The notes: a model not told the origin generated them from the letters alone. A stretch of DNA of 64,000 nucleotides from Alloboseaceae bacterium BT-24-1 (GCA_025846845.1 JAOYTL010000009.1:1-64000), one strand, 5' to 3'. Counted from the stretch's first letter, positions 46,817 through 55,203 are shown. Translations and numbers: made by a program.

Positions 46817-46972
46817 TCAGTGCCGGTGCAGTAGAGCGCGGAGGATGTTGGCGATGCCGCCGATAAAGACAGCGATCAGCAGCAGGACCAGGAAGCCGGG
46901 CGGCAAATCGGGGGATTCTGCGCGGATGCCGCCCCATGCGCCCAGCCGATCACCAAGAGATAGACAAGCCAT
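46817..46972 (-). CDS. possible 51-residue membrane protein
   Basis: A small frame ends with a hydrophobic helix and a basic tail (GFLVLLLIAVFIGGIANILR, then ALLHRH). Its shape is that of a single-pass membrane peptide. The ATG at 46972 has no strong ribosome binding site, so support is modest. Confidence 0.35.
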   Translation of the reverse strand: MACLSLGDRLGAWGGIRAESPDLPPGFLVLLLIAVFIGGIANILRALLHRH

Positions 46973-47007
46973 GCCGTCCGTGATGGTTGAACTGCAAGGC
47001 GGAGAGC

Positions 47008-47532
47008 ATGTTCAAACGAGCGGATGAATTGCACACGCCCGACCCCTACTTTTCCGGGGTGGCCGGTTTCGTTGGCAGCGGCCTTGAACAGCTGCATGAT
47101 GACATGAGCAGGATGGAACTACACGAAGGGGTCCCGGACGCAGTCCGTAGATGCCATGACGCACTGCGTCACACCTATATCTACTCGTACTATTCCTACG
47201 ACCTCTTGACCGTTGCGGCGGCACAGACCTTTCCGTGCCTTGAGTTGGCGCTGCGGGAGCGCCTGGGTTCTCAGTTCGTCGGCAGACTCGATAGGAAGGG
47301 AAAGGCGAGACCTCCTCCCATGCTCGACGAGTTGCTCAGGGCCGCAAAGGCCCAGAATCTGATCTCGGCCGATGTGGAAGGGCTGAATCATCTGCGAAAC
47401 ATGTTCGCCCATGGCACCGACACGGTTCTGAACCCGCCAATGTTTCTGATACCCTTCCAACTGGTCACCGAAACGATCGCCGAGCTGTTCGCGAGCCCGT
47501 CACAGCCCTCGAAAAAGCTTCAGGCAGGCTGA
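47008..47532 (+). CDS. HEPN-like protein of unknown function
   Basis: A 174-residue helical protein. Near its end it carries LNHLRNMFAHGTD, in which Arg130-Asn131 and His135 form an R-N-x3-H (Rx4H) motif as used by HEPN ribonucleases and their non-catalytic relatives. The middle has a run YIYSYYSYDLL and the acidic-hydrophobic helix LELALRERLG that often precedes this motif. ATG 47008 follows GGAG closely. It lies downstream of the AbiE pair and converges on the ThiF-like gene. Family assignment is by motif only. Confidence 0.5.
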   Translation: MFKRADELHTPDPYFSGVAGFVGSGLEQLHDDMSRMELHEGVPDAVRRCHDALRHTYIYSYYSYDLLTVAAAQTFPCLELALRERLGSQFVGRLDRKGKARPPPMLDELLRAAKAQNLISADVEGLNHLRNMFAHGTDTVLNPPMFLIPFQLVTETIAELFASPSQPSKKLQAG

Positions 47533-47535
47533 CAT

Positions 47536-47600
47536 TTCACGCGGCCGCGGGCAGACGCTTCGCACGATCTCGCACAGATGCTGGTGACGGGCGGCCAAGC
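47536..47600 (-). pseudogene. short YhaN 3'-end remnant
   Basis: The minus strand encodes RHQHLCEIVRSVCPRP, which resembles HHSHLCEIARRVCPG near the end of the YhaN-type ATPase at 33884. Only about 20 codons are recognisable, so it could be coincidence, but the DNA wording (cgatctcgca) is also shared. Confidence 0.4.
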
Positions 47601-47659
47601 ATTATTTGCGCACGCCGACCTATATCGAAAATCGGGATAAGCGCGGATCGGAGCTCGAG

Positions 47660-48733
47660 CTAAGCCGCCTCGTCCGCGTGAGCCTCGCCACAGGCGGTGC
47701 AACGCAAGTGCGACCATGGCCAATCAACCGTTCGCACGCCGCTGTGATGCTCACCATATTCAGACAGCCACGCTTCGCTTAGGCGACCGCCGAGATCGGC
47801 GATACGCCGAGCCGATGTGACGAGTACCCGGCTGAACGACTGCGACGGCGGCGTGAGGAGGCAGTCGAGCGCCAGTTCGCTGAGCATTGCGGTCACGTAG
47901 TTGAGCTCGACCGGCCCGTAAGGTTGGTAGTGCGCGCCACACGCGGGCTCTTCCCAATTGGCGTCGCCGCCATCCGGCCAGTCCACGACCCTGAACGCCG
48001 GCGTGCCGGTCCGACCGATGTGACATTGCAGACAACCGCCCTCACCTGCGATTGCCACGCCGTGCCCGGCGCAGGCATGAACTTCGGTCCAGCTGTACAG
48101 GATCGGCTGAACCCGACCCTGGGCAAGATGCCAGCGGTTGAGCGCATTCTCGGCGGCCCAGCTGCCCGTCGCAGCGACGATCAGGTCGGCCGCTTCCAGG
48201 AGGTTAGGATCGTTTGCGAGCACATAATGCAGATCGCAAACCCTGTGCTCGACCTGAAGATGGGGAAAATCAGCCTGCAATCGCTCAGCCAACGCCTCGG
48301 ACTTGTGCCGGCCGACCGCTGACGCGCCCAACGGGTGGCGGCCGACGTTCGGCCAAGAGAGCTTTTCGGGGTCGATCAGGACAAGGCGACCGACGCCAGC
48401 CTGCGCGAGGGCGCAGGCGATCGGCGCACCGACCGATCCGCAGCCGATCAACACGACCGTCGCGCCCAACAGCCTCTCTGTGCGGGAATCGCTGCCGCGG
48501 CCATGAACCCACATTGCATCCGCCCGTTGAAGTGAGCTGCGAATGACAGGGCCGGCGCCGAAAAAACGGGCCAGCAAGACCGGCTTAGGCGTGTGGCCAG
48601 GCCGAAAGCCCTTCGACAGGGGTTCCCGTGTCGACCGTGGAGTCGACTTCAGGTATTTCGGATTGGGCACCTTGACGCCGACCAAGCCGACGCCGCCCCG
48701 ACCCGTCGCACCCAAGATAACGGCGAGAGGCAT
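47660..48733 (-). CDS. ThiF/E1-like adenylating enzyme, 5'-truncated
   Basis: A 357-residue product with an E1-like Rossmann fold: VVLIGCGSVGAPIACALAQA (94-112), LVLIDPEKLSWPNVGRH, AATGSWAAENALNRWHLA. A CxxC occurs at 234-237 and the very C-terminus (CTAC 346-349), and ACGAHYQPYGPVE holds a candidate catalytic cysteine. Coding-like sequence continues in frame upstream of ATG 48733 (VSLSNLPDWLLPDGASA) to a stop near 48820 without any start, so the N-terminal part, perhaps an E2-like domain as in E2-E1 fusions, has been lost. No ubiquitin-like or JAB protease gene is adjacent. Confidence 0.7.
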   Translation of the reverse strand: MPLAVILGATGRGGVGLVGVKVPNPKYLKSTPRSTREPLSKGFRPGHTPKPVLLARFFGAGPVIRSSLQRADAMWVHGRGSDSRTERLLGATVVLIGCGSVGAPIACALAQAGVGRLVLIDPEKLSWPNVGRHPLGASAVGRHKSEALAERLQADFPHLQVEHRVCDLHYVLANDPNLLEAADLIVAATGSWAAENALNRWHLAQGRVQPILYSWTEVHACAGHGVAIAGEGGCLQCHIGRTGTPAFRVVDWPDGGDANWEEPACGAHYQPYGPVELNYVTAMLSELALDCLLTPPSQSFSRVLVTSARRIADLGGRLSEAWLSEYGEHHSGVRTVDWPWSHLRCTACGEAHADEAA

Positions 48734-48998
48734 TGCAGACGCTCCATCAGGAAGAAGCCAGTCAGGTAGGTTACTCAGGCTAACATGCCGCCAAACCGCA
48801 ATTCTGAAAGGCTTTCAGCCGCGTGCTTCGCCCGTTGAGCCGCTCCGCAAACGAGATTGCCGGAAAGCGGGCGTTGCGCGAGGCGGCTAAGGGCCACCCA
48901 CGGAAGTGAGCCGGACCTGTTGCCACCAGTCGCGGTGCTCCAGCTTGCCGATTTCGCGCGCCGTGGCATGGTGCGGTGTCTGACCAAGGAGCTGCGCG

Positions 48999-49208
48999 AT
49001 GGCGACAGGTACAGTAAAGTGGTTCAATTCGACCAAGGGTTTTGGTTTCATTCAGCCGGATGACGGCGGCCAGGATGTCTTCGTTCACATCAGCGCCGCC
49101 GAGCGGGCCGGTCTGCGCGACCTCCGGGACGGGCAGAAGATTTCCTATGAGCTCGTTCAAGACAAGCGGTCGGGCAAGGCGTCGGCGGACAATTTGCGCG
49201 CCGAGTGA
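48999..49208 (+). CDS. cold-shock protein, CspA family
   Basis: A 69-residue single OB-fold RNA-binding protein. It has the RNP motifs [10 protein letters not shown] and DVFVHISA and the start [14 protein letters not shown]. Length and sequence are typical. Such proteins melt RNA structure in the cytoplasm; on plasmids they are usually additional copies. It is transcribed alone. Confidence 0.95.
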   Translation: MATGTVKWFNSTKGFGFIQPDDGGQDVFVHISAAERAGLRDLRDGQKISYELVQDKRSGKASADNLRAE

Positions 49209-49263
49209 GGCTCTGGCGCCGGACCGGCACGCTGCAATGGCGCTTGCCGACCAAGGCTGACAA

Positions 49264-49974
49264 TCAGGACTCCAAACCGTCCGCGGCCTCCGGTTCGTCG
49301 ATGGTATCGCCGCTGGGCCCCTCTTCGTCCGATCCTTCATCACCAATCCCGATCGGGATCTCATCGGCCAGAAGGCTGTCCTTGGTGAGCAGCCCGGCAT
49401 CCTCGAGCTTTTCGATGTCGGGCAGGTCACGCAGGCTGGCGAGGCCGAACACACACAGGAATTTCTCGGTCGTCACATAGGTGTAAGGCGCCCCGGGCTC
49501 CGGGCTGCGCGGCCCAGCCGCGATGACGCCGGCGCGCTTCAGCGCCGCGACGGTGTCGCGGCTCATCTCCTTGCCAAAGACCTTTCCGAGCTCACCGCGG
49601 GTGATCGGCTGGAGATAGGCAATGCCGGATAAAAACAGCATCTCGGTCGCGGACAGGCCGACCATCGGCTGCGGCACGCCCGACACCGCCCGGATCGCCG
49701 GCGCAAAGGCCGATCGCGTGCGGTGGTGCCAGCCGCCGGCGACGGCGACGAGATCGTAGGGCCGGCCGCGCAATTCCTCGCGGATGTCGGCGATGATCAG
49801 GTCGAGCGCGCAGTCGCGGCCAACGACCTGGGCCAGCGCCTCGCGCGGCACCGGCTCGGGCGCGGCAAAGATCACCGCCTCAACCCGGCCCATCCATTCG
49901 CGCCAGCGTAAGTCGGACGGCAGATCGGCCAGTTCGGTATCGATTGCGATCTCAGCTTTTGGACGACGCACCAT
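49264..49974 (-). CDS. scpB: ScpB-like SMC-complex subunit
   Basis: A 236-residue protein with the tandem winged helices of ScpB: REWMGRVEAVIFAAPEPVPR, VGLSATEMLFLSGIAYLQPI, YVTTEKFLCVFGLASLRDLP. In chromosomes ScpB bridges SMC and kleisin for chromosome condensation. Here no scpA is adjacent; instead it is paired, four bases apart, with a DUF1403 gene, a combination known from rhizobial replicons. A role in plasmid condensation or segregation is inferred. The C-terminal tail is acidic. Confidence 0.88.
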   Translation of the reverse strand: MVRRPKAEIAIDTELADLPSDLRWREWMGRVEAVIFAAPEPVPREALAQVVGRDCALDLIIADIREELRGRPYDLVAVAGGWHHRTRSAFAPAIRAVSGVPQPMVGLSATEMLFLSGIAYLQPITRGELGKVFGKEMSRDTVAALKRAGVIAAGPRSPEPGAPYTYVTTEKFLCVFGLASLRDLPDIEKLEDAGLLTKDSLLADEIPIGIGDEGSDEEGPSGDTIDEPEAADGLES

Positions 49975-49977
49975 GGC

Positions 49978-50934
49978 TCAGAGCCCATAGATGCGGAAGG
50001 TCGGCCGGCCCGACAATTCGCGCAGGGCACCGAGCGCCACCAGGCGGTCGAACAGCCGGCGCAAGCCGCGATCCGAAATGCCGCCGATGTTTGCCGAGCT
50101 CGCCAACGCATCCTCGCTGAGCAAAGCCACGATTACCGCTCCCGACCCTTTTGCCCGCAGTTTTGGCGCCGCGGCCTGGAGGACCTCGGCGCGACGCGCG
50201 AGCTCGCCGGCCAGGTCGATCGCGCCGGCCGCCGCTTGCGCATAGGCCAGCGCGAGCGCCTGCTGCCAGCCCTCGCCGCCTGGGCGCGGCCGCTTGCCGG
50301 CCGCGCCGCGCCGGGCGTTTGGATCCAGGATCGCCGAGGTCACCAGCGGCACCGGCACAGGCCATTTGAGTTTTTGGGCAAGCACGGCGTCGGCCAGCCA
50401 GAGCGCCAGCACTTCGGCATCCGGGCGAACTCGCACGACACGCTCGGTCAGCTCGGCCAACGCCACGATCGCCGTCCGATCCGATCGGGTCGCCTCGATA
50501 GCCCGATCGGCCAACGCTGCGAATTCGGCCGCGTTCAAAACCAGACCAAAACCGGCCGCGGCCCGCGCGATCGCATCTGGCGAAAAATCCGGAGAGCGCG
50601 CGACGAGCTGGCGCCAGGCGAGCAGGACGCGCCCGGCGGGACCAGGATCGTCGCCGGGCCGGCGCAGCAGCTGGACATCGCGCAATTGGTTCTGATCCTC
50701 CCGGCGGCCGATCAGGCGCAGGCTGGCGGCCGCGGCCTGTAGCGCCAGGCGCTGGCGCCAGACGCCGCTCCAGGGCGGGTTTTCGCGGGCGATCGCGTCG
50801 AGCGCGGCCAAGCTGGCGCCGGCCAGAAATGCCGCATCAACCACCTGAGATGACTGCGCTTTTGGTCGCGCCCAGGCAGGCACGGGACGGATCGTCGAGG
50901 GTGGCGAAGCCAGGGGCGCGGCACGGCGAAGCAT
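49978..50934 (-). CDS. DUF1403 family protein
   Basis: A 318-residue, alanine-rich helical protein. It matches the DUF1403 family (DAAFLAGASLAALDAIARE, WRQRLALQAAAASLRLIGRR, ISDRGLRRLFDRLVALGALR). No biochemical function is known. The last ~90 residues look like a winged helix (LLSEDALASSANIGGISDRG). It is followed by scpB three bases later, so the two are co-expressed and DUF1403 might take the place of a kleisin-like partner; that is inference. Confidence 0.8.
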   Translation of the reverse strand: MLRRAAPLASPPSTIRPVPAWARPKAQSSQVVDAAFLAGASLAALDAIARENPPWSGVWRQRLALQAAAASLRLIGRREDQNQLRDVQLLRRPGDDPGPAGRVLLAWRQLVARSPDFSPDAIARAAAGFGLVLNAAEFAALADRAIEATRSDRTAIVALAELTERVVRVRPDAEVLALWLADAVLAQKLKWPVPVPLVTSAILDPNARRGAAGKRPRPGGEGWQQALALAYAQAAAGAIDLAGELARRAEVLQAAAPKLRAKGSGAVIVALLSEDALASSANIGGISDRGLRRLFDRLVALGALRELSGRPTFRIYGL

Positions 50935-51144
50935 GTGCTAAGTCTAGCGTGAGGCGGCGCTTCAGGCCACAGAATTTCATACAAAGCGCCGAGCTTGTCG
51001 TGCGATAATAACGACTGATAATCTTGTATTATCGTTCGTTTGGTTCTTTATAGAGAGCCCTGGTGCGAAACACGCTTCTGGGCGATCAGAGGCGCCTGCG
51101 CGCCGGGACAACGCGGCGCATTCGCCGTGCGCGGGTGTTGTGCT

Positions 51145-51194
51145 TTGACATCGGGCGAACATGCGCTTAAATAGCTAGCTAGTCTAGCTAGGAG
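51145..51194 (+). promoter_or_regulatory. promoter and operator of the Phd-VapC pair
   Basis: A consensus -35 TTGACA (51145-51150), a 17-base spacer and a weaker -10 TAAATA (51168-51173) are followed by the repeated palindrome TAGCTAGCTAGTCTAGCTA (51172-51190) and AGGAG before the ATG at 51202. The palindromes overlap the expected start of transcription, as in Phd-type autoregulation. Confidence 0.65.
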
Positions 51195-51201
51195 TATAGG
51201 G

Positions 51202-51456
51202 ATGGACTGGCCGCTTCAGGACGCCAAGAACCACTTTTCGAAGGTGGTGCAGCGCGCGCGCAGCGAGGGACCGCAGGTCGTCACCTTGCGCGGAGAACGC
51301 GCGGCCGTCGTGTTGTCGGCACGCGACTATGACGCGCTCCGTGCCGGCCGGCCGACCCTGGTCGATGATCTGCTCGCCGGCCCCACCTGGGACGATGACC
51401 TGGTCGAGGCGGTCTCGGCACGCGCCAAGACCCCAAGCCGGGATATCGCGTTCTAA
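51202..51456 (+). CDS. Phd/YefM-type antitoxin
   Basis: An 84-residue antitoxin. The N-terminal Phd/YefM DNA-binding fold (WPLQDAKNHFSKVVQRA, PQVVTLRGERAAVVLSARDY) is followed by a toxin-neutralising tail. AGGAG lies nine bases before the ATG. Its stop codon overlaps the toxin start by one base, so the two are coupled. It should both repress the promoter and neutralise the PIN toxin. Confidence 0.9.
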   Translation: MDWPLQDAKNHFSKVVQRARSEGPQVVTLRGERAAVVLSARDYDALRAGRPTLVDDLLAGPTWDDDLVEAVSARAKTPSRDIAF

Positions 51457-51860
51457 TGTACCTGGTCGACACCAACATCGTGTCCGAGGCGCGGCGGGGC
51501 ACCGCGGAGGCGGTCTCCTGGCTGCGCTCGGTCGATCCGTTCAGCGTGCATCTCAGCGTCATCACGCTTGGTGAGGTCATGCGCGGGATCATGCTGAAGC
51601 AGAAGTCCGATCCGAAAGCGGCCGGCCATCTCGGCGAATGGCTGCGCAAGCTACGCCATGATCATGGCGATCGGATCCTGCCGATCACTGACCAGATCGC
51701 CGTCGAATGGGGGCGTGTTGCCGCGCTACGGCCGCGCGGCGATGCCGATGGCCTGATCGCGGCAACGGCCATCGTTCACGACCTGATTGTGGTAACCCGC
51801 AATGCCGGCGATTTCGACGATACCGGCGCGTCGGTCATCAACCCGTGGGAGCTCGCCTGA
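51456..51860 (+). CDS. VapC-type PIN-domain toxin
   Basis: A 134-residue PIN-domain ribonuclease. Acidic metal ligands are visible: Asp5 in YLVDTNIVSE, Glu40 in ITLGEVMRG, Asp in DADGLIAATA and Asp in NAGDFDDTG. Length is typical. With the Phd-type antitoxin it forms a plasmid-stabilising toxin-antitoxin pair close to the integrase and repABC genes. Confidence 0.92.
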   Translation: MYLVDTNIVSEARRGTAEAVSWLRSVDPFSVHLSVITLGEVMRGIMLKQKSDPKAAGHLGEWLRKLRHDHGDRILPITDQIAVEWGRVAALRPRGDADGLIAATAIVHDLIVVTRNAGDFDDTGASVINPWELA

Positions 51861-51887
51861 CCGAGGCACCAAGATGATGGGAGTGCC

Positions 51888-52970
51888 ATGAGCGACGATC
51901 TGGACGAGCCGCGGGGTGCTCCGCCCGCCCCTCTCGTGACTCAGAAGCCGGCCGAACCCGCAGCGCGCGGATCGGCAGGCGTGTCCGCGCAGCTCTACGA
52001 CCTGGCTGAGCGCGCCCGCAACTACGTCGAGGCCGCAAGTTCGGCCAACACGCGGCGCGCTTATGCCAGCGACTGGAAGCATTTCTCGGCGTGGTGCCGG
52101 CGCCAGAACCTCCCTCCCCTCCCCCCGGATTCGCAGATCGTCGGGCTCTACATCACAGCTCAAGCCTCCGGCGCTGCGACCGCGAACCGGAAACCCTCGT
52201 CGGTGGGAACGATCGAGCGCCGCCTGTCGGCGCTGAGCTGGAATTTTGCCCAACGCGGCCAGCCGCTCGACCGCCAGGACCGCCACATCGCCACGGTGCT
52301 GGCCGGCATCCGCAACACCCACGCCGCCCCTCCCCGTCAGAAGGAAGCCGTGCTGCCGGAGGACGTCATCGCTATGCTCGAGACGCTTGGTCGCGGCTCT
52401 CTGCGCGGCCTGCGCGATCGCGCCATGCTCCTGCTCGGCTTTGCCGGCGGGCTGCGCCGTTCCGAGATCGTCGGGCTCGATGCCGACCGCGATCAGAGCG
52501 AGGACGGCCGCGGCTGGGTCGAGATCCTCGACAAGGGGCTCATCGTCACCATGCGCGGCAAGACCGGTTGGCGTGAGGTCGAGATCGGTCGCGGCTCGTC
52601 GGACGCCACCTGCCCCGTCGTCGCGCTGCAGACCTGGCTCAGGCTCGCCCGCATCGCCCATGGGCCGCTGTTCCGGCGCGTGACCGGCCAAGGCAAGGCG
52701 GTCGGGCCCGAGCGATTGACCGATCAGCAAGTCGCCCGCCTGGTCAAGCGCACGGCCCTTGCCGCCGGCGTCTGCAGCGACCTGCCGGAAGGCGAGCGGG
52801 CGGGGAAATTCGCCGGGCACTCGCTCCGCGCCGGCCTCGCCTCGTCCGCGGAAGTGGACGAGCGCTATGTCCAGAAGCAGCTCGGTCACGCCTCGGCCGA
52901 GATGACCCGGCGCTATCAGCGTCGGCGCGATCGCTTCCGCGTCAATCTGACCAAGGCTGCGGGGCTGTAA
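51888..52970 (+). CDS. tyrosine recombinase (site-specific integrase)
   Basis: A 360-residue recombinase. The N-terminal SAM-like arm domain (SANTRRAYASDWKHFSAWCR) is followed by the catalytic domain with Arg190 in GGLRRSEIVGL, the lysine hairpin MRGKTGWREVEIG, the HxxR motif in AGHSLRAGLAS, LGHAS and the nucleophilic Tyr in MTRRYQRR. All catalytic residues are present. It starts 28 bases after the VapC gene. In this setting, near repABC, it may resolve plasmid dimers or drive integration. No attachment site could be identified. Confidence 0.9.
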   Translation: MSDDLDEPRGAPPAPLVTQKPAEPAARGSAGVSAQLYDLAERARNYVEAASSANTRRAYASDWKHFSAWCRRQNLPPLPPDSQIVGLYITAQASGAATANRKPSSVGTIERRLSALSWNFAQRGQPLDRQDRHIATVLAGIRNTHAAPPRQKEAVLPEDVIAMLETLGRGSLRGLRDRAMLLLGFAGGLRRSEIVGLDADRDQSEDGRGWVEILDKGLIVTMRGKTGWREVEIGRGSSDATCPVVALQTWLRLARIAHGPLFRRVTGQGKAVGPERLTDQQVARLVKRTALAAGVCSDLPEGERAGKFAGHSLRAGLASSAEVDERYVQKQLGHASAEMTRRYQRRRDRFRVNLTKAAGL

Positions 52971-53084
52971 GCGTCCCCTCCCCTGCCGACGTGACGCGTC
53001 AAGGATCCCTGTGGAGGGTCAGGAAGGCCGCAGCTCTTCCCTACCTTCTCGTGCCATTGGTTTCCAATCACGCCATCCCTCCCG

Positions 53085-53591
53085 TCACTTCGGGGAAAGC
53101 CGCCCTTCATCATCGATGAGGATCAATTTCGACGGAGTGCTTGGTCCCCAGGACCAGAGGACAAGGTTCATCTCGTCCATGCCAGCGCCGGCGGCAAAAC
53201 TGCGAACGAGGATGCCGTGATAGCCGCCCAAAATCAGCTTGTTGGCGAAGGCCTGAGTCTGAGAGACCCCGAGTTTCATCATGTCGTTGCGCCACGTATC
53301 GGCCGCAAGCTGGTTGGGCGTGATGCCTTCCGCTGTGAGCGCGCCGAGATTTCGCGTGTCGAAGATACGTTCAATCTCGGCCTCGTAGCAGACCAAAGTC
53401 GTTGGCTGAAGATTGCCAATCTGGTTGGCTTCACGCAACGCGGTTAGTGCAGTGCGAGAGGTGTAAAGCGCGGCGACGCCCTTGGCGTTGAAGCGCCCTC
53501 CGTATTTTTGCGCGCCCGCACCGGACAGGGGATCGTGCGCGTAGATCGGATTGAGTGCGCGGTAGAGCTTGCCGCTGTAGCCCAGAGCCAT
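53085..53591 (-). CDS. RES-domain toxin, module 2
   Basis: A 168-residue RES toxin with the classical boxes LYRALNPIYAHDPLSG, GAQKYGGRFNAKGVAALYTS and LTALREANQIG, and the C-terminal GMDEMNLVLWSWG. RES toxins degrade NAD+. It lies two bases after its Xre/ParS-type antitoxin. Its C-terminus is similar to the neighbouring RES gene at 54260 (NDLNLVLWKWGPELP), so the two arose by duplication or are close relatives. Confidence 0.9.
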   Translation of the reverse strand: MALGYSGKLYRALNPIYAHDPLSGAGAQKYGGRFNAKGVAALYTSRTALTALREANQIGNLQPTTLVCYEAEIERIFDTRNLGALTAEGITPNQLAADTWRNDMMKLGVSQTQAFANKLILGGYHGILVRSFAAGAGMDEMNLVLWSWGPSTPSKLILIDDEGRLSPK

Positions 53592-53593
53592 GG

Positions 53594-53944
53594 TCAGGCA
53601 TGCACTCCGGCGTCCACTGCATCGATATATTCGAGAACGTCATCGACCCGGCCAGCCTTCACCAGTTGCATGGCCGTCTGTCCCGAGAAACCTGCAAGCG
53701 GCTCAGAGCGATACCAGGCGTAGGCGATCAGGTTGGAGCCGAAGCGCGGCTCGACCTTATTGATAACTTCGAGCATTGTGCGCAGGCGCTTCTGCGTATT
53801 CGCTGCCGCGATGCGCTTCTTCCGCTGCATGGCGTCACGCCCAAGCCCAACGGTGCTGGCAAGCTCGGCGCTGTTTGTCATGAACGCATCGGCAATCTTC
53901 TTGGGATCGAAAATGCCTCGCTGGGCAAAATTGGCGAGGGCCAT
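53594..53944 (-). CDS. Xre/MbcA/ParS-type antitoxin, module 2
   Basis: A 116-residue antitoxin. The DNA-binding part includes KKIADAFMTNSAELASTVGLG, and the toxin-binding part RLRTMLEVINKVEPRFGSNL, AYAWYRSEPLAGFSGQTAMQ and LVKAGRVDDVLEYID. The ATG at 53944 is chosen because GGAG lies seven bases upstream; frames extend to 53950 and 54037. It is followed by its RES toxin two bases downstream. Confidence 0.85.
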   Translation of the reverse strand: MALANFAQRGIFDPKKIADAFMTNSAELASTVGLGRDAMQRKKRIAAANTQKRLRTMLEVINKVEPRFGSNLIAYAWYRSEPLAGFSGQTAMQLVKAGRVDDVLEYIDAVDAGVHA

Positions 53945-54009
53945 GATCATGCTCCGGGGTTCGCGCCTCATCAAGTGACGCAGTATCGCGTCAAAATATG
54001 TGGACTTCA

Positions 54010-54260
54010 AGGCCCCTCCACTTTCCCCACTAACCACACCCCAGCCTTCTTAGCCCGAGTGCCACTTCGCCATTCTGAGCAGTCAATCCTCGAGTTGTCT
54101 CGACGGCATCGAGATCTCCGTAGAGATTCAGACGCTGCCGGTCGGCGCTGCCCCCAGCGTCCCCATTCGCGCACGACGGTCGCGTGCCCGGCGCGACAGG
54201 GTCGGTGGAGAATGGCCACGAGGCGGTGGCAACAAAGTCCCCTCGCCTGCTGCTCAATGT
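54010..54260 (-). pseudogene. WGR-domain remnant, module 2
   Basis: One frame gives VVREWGRWGQ and, after a frameshift, another gives QRLNLYGDLDAVETTRGLTA. These align with VREWGRWGRPGRRRLDLYGD in the intact WGR gene at 55696. The piece lies between the two RES-Xre pairs in the same relative position that the intact WGR gene has for module 1. Confidence 0.7.
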
Positions 54261-54778
54261 CAGCGCCAGGACAGTTGCTCTTTCGGAAGCCGACCACTCG
54301 GATCGACGACGATCACCTTGTGCGGCAGCTCCGGCCCCCATTTCCAAAGCACCAGGTTGAGATCATTCGCTTCGGCGCCTGGTGCAAAGCTGGGCACGCA
54401 GATGCCGGCAGCGTCCTGCGAACTCAGTCGTTCATAGATCGACCAGGACTGGGGCCGACAGCCATCGGCGAGGGCTGCGGCCCAAGCGCAAGCCATCACA
54501 TCAAATTCGACCGCGTGCTCCCGCCGACCCTCCGCGGTCGTCAGATCGGCGATATCCTCGCAATCGATCTCGTAGGAGCATAGGACGCATGGGTCGATCC
54601 GATGCGCGAAGCCCTGATTGGCCTCCTTGATCGCCGTCATGATGCTCAAGCCCAGATAGAGCGGAGGAACCCCTTTCGGGTTGAAGCGAGCCCCCCTGAT
54701 TGCGGCGCCGTCCCCGGACGTCGGCTTGAAGGCCCACCGCGGATCATGCGCTCGATAGCAGATCCCGACGAACCTCAC
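54260..54778 (-). CDS. RES-domain toxin, module 1
   Basis: A 172-residue RES toxin: ICYRAHDPRWAFKPTSGDGA, IRGARFNPKGVPPLYLGLSI, MTAIKEANQG, and the C-terminal segment EANDLNLVLWKWGPELPHKV. The GTG start at 54778 overlaps the antitoxin stop by four bases (GTGA), which fixes the start and shows coupling. The predicted activity is NAD+ phosphorolysis. The Arg, Tyr and Glu positions typical of the active site are present. Confidence 0.9.
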   Translation of the reverse strand: MRFVGICYRAHDPRWAFKPTSGDGAAIRGARFNPKGVPPLYLGLSIMTAIKEANQGFAHRIDPCVLCSYEIDCEDIADLTTAEGRREHAVEFDVMACAWAAALADGCRPQSWSIYERLSSQDAAGICVPSFAPGAEANDLNLVLWKWGPELPHKVIVVDPSGRLPKEQLSWR

Positions 54779-55203
54779 GCAAATCCGCCGACAGCCATAT
54801 GGTCGAGGTAGTCCCGGACGGCCGCGGCCTTGCCATCCTTGACGAGGGCCTCGGCGGTCCGCCCGCCGAAGGCCGGTAGTGGCTGGGCCCGATACCAAGC
54901 CATGGCCTGTTCCTTGCCACCAGCCCACTCGGCGACGCGGCTGATGATCTCCAGCATTTCACGAAGCCGCCCCTGGGCCTTTGGCGCAGTGCTGCGCTCG
55001 ACCCGGTAGAGGGTCTCGCGCGCAAGACCAGCCGTGTCCGCGAGCTGGGACTTGGACATCCCAAAGCCGTCCGCGAGCTGACCGATCGCGATCCTGCCAG
55101 CCCGATCCATATAGGACAGGACCAACGACTCGCTCCGAGATGAAGCCTTCAAGGCTTGAGCCATCATCGCCGCCATATCAGCTGCCACATTATCTGTGCG
55201 CAA
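54775..55203 (-). CDS. Xre/MbcA/ParS-type antitoxin, module 1
   Basis: A 142-residue antitoxin. The Xre-like helix-turn-helix (FGMSKSQLADTAGLARETLY, RVERSTAPKAQGRL) is followed by the toxin-binding domain (EMLEIISRVAEWAGGKEQAM, AWYRAQPLPAFGGRTAEALV, VRDYLDHMAVGG). It is coupled by overlap to the RES gene. Start ATG 55203. It should repress its own promoter in the 130 bases upstream. Confidence 0.9.
   Translation of the reverse strand: MRTDNVAADMAAMMAQALKASSRSESLVLSYMDRAGRIAIGQLADGFGMSKSQLADTAGLARETLYRVERSTAPKAQGRLREMLEIISRVAEWAGGKEQAMAWYRAQPLPAFGGRTAEALVKDGKAAAVRDYLDHMAVGGFA

Noticed and set aside
47660-48733. CBASS type II ancillary gene
   Set aside because: No CD-NTase, effector or JAB gene is present nearby; only the E1 part is seen.
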